Notes under the pieces: generated by a model
Told to the model about the DNA's origin: nothing
Databases searched by the model: none
The model's input: only the letters and a program-made list of their open reading frames with translations
Part shown: positions 34,364-37,977 of the stretch, piece by piece
How the letters are laid out: each line of letters begins with the position of its first letter
Position numbering within the stretch: position 1 is the stretch's first letter
Program-made: the position numbers and the translations under genes
DNA from: Clostridia bacterium
GTDB taxonomy: Bacteria; Bacillota; Clostridia; TANB77; CAG-508
Assembly: GCA_017886645.1 (NCBI GenBank)
Contig: JAGHJM010000025.1
Coordinates: 1 to 37,977, forward strand
DNA length: 37,977 bases
Direction of reading: 5' to 3'

Positions 34364-35077
34364 TTATTTTTGTACATATGCTAAACTTTTTATTCTACCA
34401 TTATCATATCTTTCTACAGTTGGTCTATTAAACCTAACACTGCTTTTTATATCTTTCTGTTCAGATACTAATTGATTGTAATATTCTATACAATTTTTAT
34501 CATTTGAAGTAGAGCCACTCTGCAATCTATTTATTTCTGCACTAATTGTATCTGCAGTAGTATATTTACCTTGTCTTTCTATCATGTCATACAACTCCCT
34601 ATACGTCATTCCAGATAATTCTCTATATGTTTTATCATATCCTGTAGGTTTTGCTTTAGCCATATTTTCTACTTCATCTTCTAATTTTCTATTTTGCTCT
34701 ATCAATTGATCTAAATCAAAAGTCATACCATTTTCAAAGAATATACTGTCTGTCATTGGAGTTAAATTATAAGTTACTGTTAAAGATATTGGATCATATC
34801 CTTCATCTCCATACTGAAATATATTTCCTCCAGCATATCTATCATTATAATCTTTTAGCATATTGGCTAAACTTAATATTTCATTTCCTCTCATATTATC
34901 TTCAGTATAAGATTCTAGTTCTCTGTAAAATTCTTCTAATCGTTCTTCTGCTTGTGCATCTTCTTCTGTTTGTCTTAAATCAGAGAGTTGGTTAGCCATA
35001 AACACTAATGTTCCTATTACCAATAAAGATAATAATACTCCTCCTGCAATTATCAAAGCCTTTGAAGCATTTTCCAC
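34364..35077 (-). CDS. MENASKALI leaderless pilin-like protein (paralogue 4)
   Basis: 237 residues. A GTG start at 35077, nine bases behind AGGGGG, gives MENASKALIIAGGVLLSLL. The helix ends near residue 28 and is followed by a long, strongly acidic coiled-coil-like segment (LRQTEEDAQAEERLEEFYRE). NEILSLANMLKDYNDRY carries the family's aromatic/Leu/Asn pattern. It is the first pilin-like gene after the TadB/TadC-like gene, 22 bases behind it. Confidence 0.72.
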   Translation of the reverse strand: MENASKALIIAGGVLLSLLVIGTLVFMANQLSDLRQTEEDAQAEERLEEFYRELESYTEDNMRGNEILSLANMLKDYNDRYAGGNIFQYGDEGYDPISLTVTYNLTPMTDSIFFENGMTFDLDQLIEQNRKLEDEVENMAKAKPTGYDKTYRELSGMTYRELYDMIERQGKYTTADTISAEINRLQSGSTSNDKNCIEYYNQLVSEQKDIKSSVRFNRPTVERYDNGRIKSLAYVQK

Positions 35078-35099
35078 TTATACCAACCCCCTTTTCTTT

Positions 35100-37190
35100 T
35101 TATAATGCTGTTGCTGTCATACTATCAAATGAGCTTGTCATACTTGTTAATCCTATAAATACTAATGGAATAATTAAATATCCAACAAATAATACTATCA
35201 TTGGAGCAAAACCAATAGCTTTTCCTATCATACCTTTTCTACTAATTAATCTTTCATTAGACTCTTTTCTTTTTGCTTGATAGTAATCTCTTTCTGTATC
35301 TAGCTCATCAAAAGCATCGCAAATAGGTATTTTTTCTACTGCTGCTTGTAAACTTTCTACTAGTATAATAAGTTGTTGGAATGACACTTCATCTTTTAAT
35401 TCTTCTAGTGCCTCCCATGGTCCACTCTCATAGTTGTTAACACATTTACTTATTGGCTCTTTGAATATATTTGCATATCTCTCTAGCCATTCCAAAATCA
35501 TTTCAACATTAACTCTTTCAATTCTCATTAACATTAATATTATTGTTTGGAATTGCATTACTTCATCTTCCATTTCCAGTTGCCTCATCTTAGCTTGGAA
35601 TTTTAACAACCAAATTGGTGACATATATGCTATTATTGCTAAAACCATTGCAATAAGTAATTCAAACCATTTTAAATTTTCGCTATTTACTTGTTGTAGT
35701 TTACCATAAACTCTTTCTGCTGCTGATTCTATTTCATCATCTGAACTATTCTCATATGTATCATTTATTCTACAGTCTTTCATATCGTCTTGAATTTTTG
35801 CTTCATCTATTGTGGTATCTCCTCGATAATAATATAAATAATCATTGTCCGATTCTGTAAGTTCCATTGCTGTTTTATTATCCTTTTCTGTCATTTCACC
35901 TATAATATTAAATGTAACTGTTGGATCTGTGTATACATTATCTATAGTTATTTTATGTAATTGTATAATAAGCACTAAAGAAACTACGAAAGTTACTACA
36001 CACAAAACAACTCTATTTATATAAATCCACTGTATTTTATCTTTAGTAGCAGAATCCTTCATATCTTTTCTTATTTTTCTATATTCCTTAGTTCCATCCT
36101 TTGGAATAAATAAATCAAAGAATTTTTTAAACATTGGAATTCTATATAATTTTTCTTGCCAAGGATTTTCCGTATTTTTAGTATTTTGTGCTGTTGAACC
36201 ATTATCTTTTAATTTTCTAGTTAATATGTAGCAAATAAACGTTATTACCAAAACTAAAATTTGCACTAACATACCATTTTTTCCATCGTAAAAACTTTGT
36301 GTAAAACTAAATTGTGACATTGACCAATTTTTTATTGGCTCTAATGCTAACATTGGTACTATAGATATAAGTGACAAACTTTGAAATGTATAATCAAGTT
36401 TATCTCTTTTTAATATTTCAAGTTGCATCTCTTGTGTTATATTATTTAAGTTTTTCAAGTATAATGATGCTCCATCTACTTTTCTATCACCAAACTCTTT
36501 TGTTAAATATGATACTCCTGCAAACTCCTTTAAATAACTGTTAGGTGCAACATCATAATATCTTTCTAATTCTGTTTCTGGGTCATCTGAAATTAATACT
36601 TCATATATTTTATCTGCTTGTCTTGACATTTCAGGATGTTCATCATCTTGAGCAACCTGATATATTGCTTCTTCTACCATGTTTGTTTCATGATATGCAT
36701 GTCTAATTTCTGAAAAGAAATCTATTTGTTCCCTTAAAAGTTTATTATCAATTTTATCAACACTTCCATCTATAAAGCTATCTATCATAAATAATTCAAA
36801 TACAAGCAAAATTGTCATTAACAAATAATTTTGATGAGTTATTACAATAATTATTATTGTTAATGGAATTAATATTAAAAATGTCCTTGACAAAATTGCT
36901 GCAGCTTGCTTTCTTGTTAAATACTCATCATCAATATTTATAATCTCAAGTTTTCGCCTTACTTTTAATAAATACCTTTTAATAAATGGAATTTTTCTAT
37001 AAAATACATATAATTTCTGATATATAACTTCTGAAGAATACTTTTTTTCTTGCGTTCCTTGTCTTAGTTTTTGAATTTGTACTACTTCAGAACTCTGTAA
37101 TTTTTTATTTATTACAATATATGCTATTACCAATATTCCAAAAAGTACTGCAACACCAATTAGCATATACATAATCATATCATTAGACAT
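35100..37190 (-). CDS. TadB/TadC-like inner-membrane platform protein with two T2SSF-type domains in one chain
   Basis: 696 residues. After a first helix (about 6-27) comes a cytoplasmic region and two hydrophobic segments (about 100-135). The first GspF-like domain follows (about 147-290: LREQIDFFSEIRHAYHETNMVEEAIYQVA). Further helices occur near 300-330 and 395-415, then a second GspF-like domain (about 530-660: VMQFQTIILMLMRIERVNVEMILEWLE), ending in a helix pair. In Tad systems TadB and TadC are separate proteins forming the platform worked by TadA; here both halves are joined. AGGAGGTG is ten bases ahead of the ATG. It directly follows the ATPase. Confidence 0.85.
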   Translation of the reverse strand: MSNDMIMYMLIGVAVLFGILVIAYIVINKKLQSSEVVQIQKLRQGTQEKKYSSEVIYQKLYVFYRKIPFIKRYLLKVRRKLEIINIDDEYLTRKQAAAILSRTFLILIPLTIIIIVITHQNYLLMTILLVFELFMIDSFIDGSVDKIDNKLLREQIDFFSEIRHAYHETNMVEEAIYQVAQDDEHPEMSRQADKIYEVLISDDPETELERYYDVAPNSYLKEFAGVSYLTKEFGDRKVDGASLYLKNLNNITQEMQLEILKRDKLDYTFQSLSLISIVPMLALEPIKNWSMSQFSFTQSFYDGKNGMLVQILVLVITFICYILTRKLKDNGSTAQNTKNTENPWQEKLYRIPMFKKFFDLFIPKDGTKEYRKIRKDMKDSATKDKIQWIYINRVVLCVVTFVVSLVLIIQLHKITIDNVYTDPTVTFNIIGEMTEKDNKTAMELTESDNDYLYYYRGDTTIDEAKIQDDMKDCRINDTYENSSDDEIESAAERVYGKLQQVNSENLKWFELLIAMVLAIIAYMSPIWLLKFQAKMRQLEMEDEVMQFQTIILMLMRIERVNVEMILEWLERYANIFKEPISKCVNNYESGPWEALEELKDEVSFQQLIILVESLQAAVEKIPICDAFDELDTERDYYQAKRKESNERLISRKGMIGKAIGFAPMIVLFVGYLIIPLVFIGLTSMTSSFDSMTATAL

Positions 37191-37223
37191 TTAAGATGCT
37201 CACCTCCTTATAGTTTCGTTTTT

Positions 37224-37977
37224 TTATAAATCTTTTGTTCCTATATCATCTGCATCATAATCATATAATTTTGGTGGTATAATTCCCCAGTTTCTTTCTA
37301 AGAATTTATCAAAATCTGCTACGTCAGCATCATCCATGTTTATTCTCATTTCTCTAATATTGTGATCTGAAATTGGATTTGTTAATACATATTTTCCATC
37401 ATGATATTCCATTATATTTCTATATTGATATAATTCTTTATTTGTTGTTTTTGTATAAAACATTGTAGAGTTATCCATAAATTTATCAAATTTACCTTCT
37501 AGTGTTTTTTCCTTTCTATGGTCATATGTATATTCATTTTTCTCTTCTACTGGAATACACTCTGTTATTCTTTCTATATATCTTCTACCTCTAAAGTCTT
37601 TTACTAAATGTATATCAAAGTTTAATACTTGTACAACTTGTTCTTCTGCTGTTTTTTCATTTTTGAAAACTCCAGCTCTTAGCATAGAGTTACGAAGAGC
37701 TGTAACCAAGTCTGGGAATGTTTTAGCGTGGTGTGTAAATAATGTAAATTTAGATGCAACCTGTGCTGATTGTAGCATCCAAGATGCTACGGGGTCAGTT
37801 GCAACCTCACCAATGATATTAACAGAACCATCTGTCTTCTTTTGAACGTCCAAACACTCTTGTCCAGAAACAGTTTCTGTTTCACGCATTGATAAGATGT
37901 TTCTCGTTGGATAAATTTTTCTTAAGTGAAGCTCAAACGCAGTTTCTGTAATACGAAGGTTCATAGTTTCATATATA
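37224..37977 (-). CDS. TadA/CpaF-family secretion ATPase, C-terminal part (start outside window)
   Basis: The frame is open through the right edge, so only about the last 250 residues are present. Visible features are IIGEVATDPVASWMLQSAQ (Walker B and following helix of the CpaF family), KFTLFTHHAKTFPDLVTALRNSML (the His-containing motif), and a family-typical beta region FDIHLVKDFRGRRYIERI. The Walker A loop is outside the window. The enzyme powers filament assembly through the platform protein encoded next. An internal ATG at 37964 is not the true start because coding sequence continues before it. A long acidic C-terminal tail follows the usual core. Confidence 0.85.
   Translation of the reverse strand, partial: IYETMNLRITETAFELHLRKIYPTRNILSMRETETVSGQECLDVQKKTDGSVNIIGEVATDPVASWMLQSAQVASKFTLFTHHAKTFPDLVTALRNSMLRAGVFKNEKTAEEQVVQVLNFDIHLVKDFRGRRYIERITECIPVEEKNEYTYDHRKEKTLEGKFDKFMDNSTMFYTKTTNKELYQYRNIMEYHDGKYVLTNPISDHNIREMRINMDDADVADFDKFLERNWGIIPPKLYDYDADDIGTKDL

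Noticed and set aside
31895-35077. MENASKALI genes as lipoproteins or secreted proteins with cleaved signal peptides
   Set aside because: No lipobox cysteine and no signal-peptidase-type n-region; the acidic MEN start is unlike a Sec signal.

Overview
The window is strongly AT-rich DNA from a low-GC Gram-positive bacterium, most likely an anaerobic member of Clostridia (Bacillota). The evidence is SpoIVB (a sporulation signalling protease), SpoVG, the tig-clpP-clpX order, near-consensus AGGAGG ribosome binding sites, several TTG/GTG starts, and SigA-type promoters with TTGAxx and TATAAT-like boxes. I cannot name the species. No tRNA, rRNA, CRISPR array, transposase, integrase or other clear mobile element was found.

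Layout. (1) 1-6568: a U32-family tRNA-hydroxylation protein (truncated by the window edge) and a TrmR-like methyltransferase, which belong to one wobble-uridine pathway. They are separated by about 5 kb of accessory genes: a membrane-anchored Asn-rich protein, a translationally coupled HerA/FtsK-like ATPase plus Cys-rich protein pair, an AraC/GyrI-like regulator, and a CmpB-like membrane protein. (2) 6617-12210: housekeeping genes clpX, clpP, tig and spoVG on the minus strand, and murC divergent on the plus strand, each unit with its own promoter and/or terminator. (3) 12214-15047: an exported transglutaminase-like protein, a VanZ-like protein, and a UDP-galactopyranose mutase gene broken by a one-base frameshift. 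(4) 15184-28223: a Wzx/Wzy-type surface polysaccharide locus, all on the minus strand. Genes in transcription order are LCP ligase, DUF4422 glycosyltransferase, UDP-glucose dehydrogenase, flippase, a large structured inverted repeat with a new promoter, initiating sugar-phosphate transferase, second DUF4422 protein, polymerase, GT2, second flippase, pyruvyl transferase, GT2, and a separately promoted small coiled-coil gene. (5) 28267-37977: spoIVB preceded by a Tad-like pilus/secretion operon. That operon has the C-terminal part of a TadA/CpaF ATPase, a single-chain protein with two TadB/TadC-like domains, and seven small-to-medium proteins with one N-terminal membrane helix. Four of these share the start MENA(S/V)(K/E)AL and have no prepilin leader.

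How they work together. The polysaccharide genes would build a lipid-linked repeat unit containing uronic acid, probably galactofuranose if mutase activity is retained, and possibly pyruvate ketals. The unit would then be flipped, polymerised and attached to the wall by the LCP protein. The Tad-like operon would assemble a filament or secretion machine in the same envelope. The most interesting less-described items are the ATPase plus Cys-rich pair, the leaderless pilin-like family, the SpoIVB start-codon hairpin whose loop holds the ribosome binding site, and the roughly 107-nt multibranched palindrome inside the polysaccharide locus. All functional statements rest on motif recognition by eye; no database search was run.
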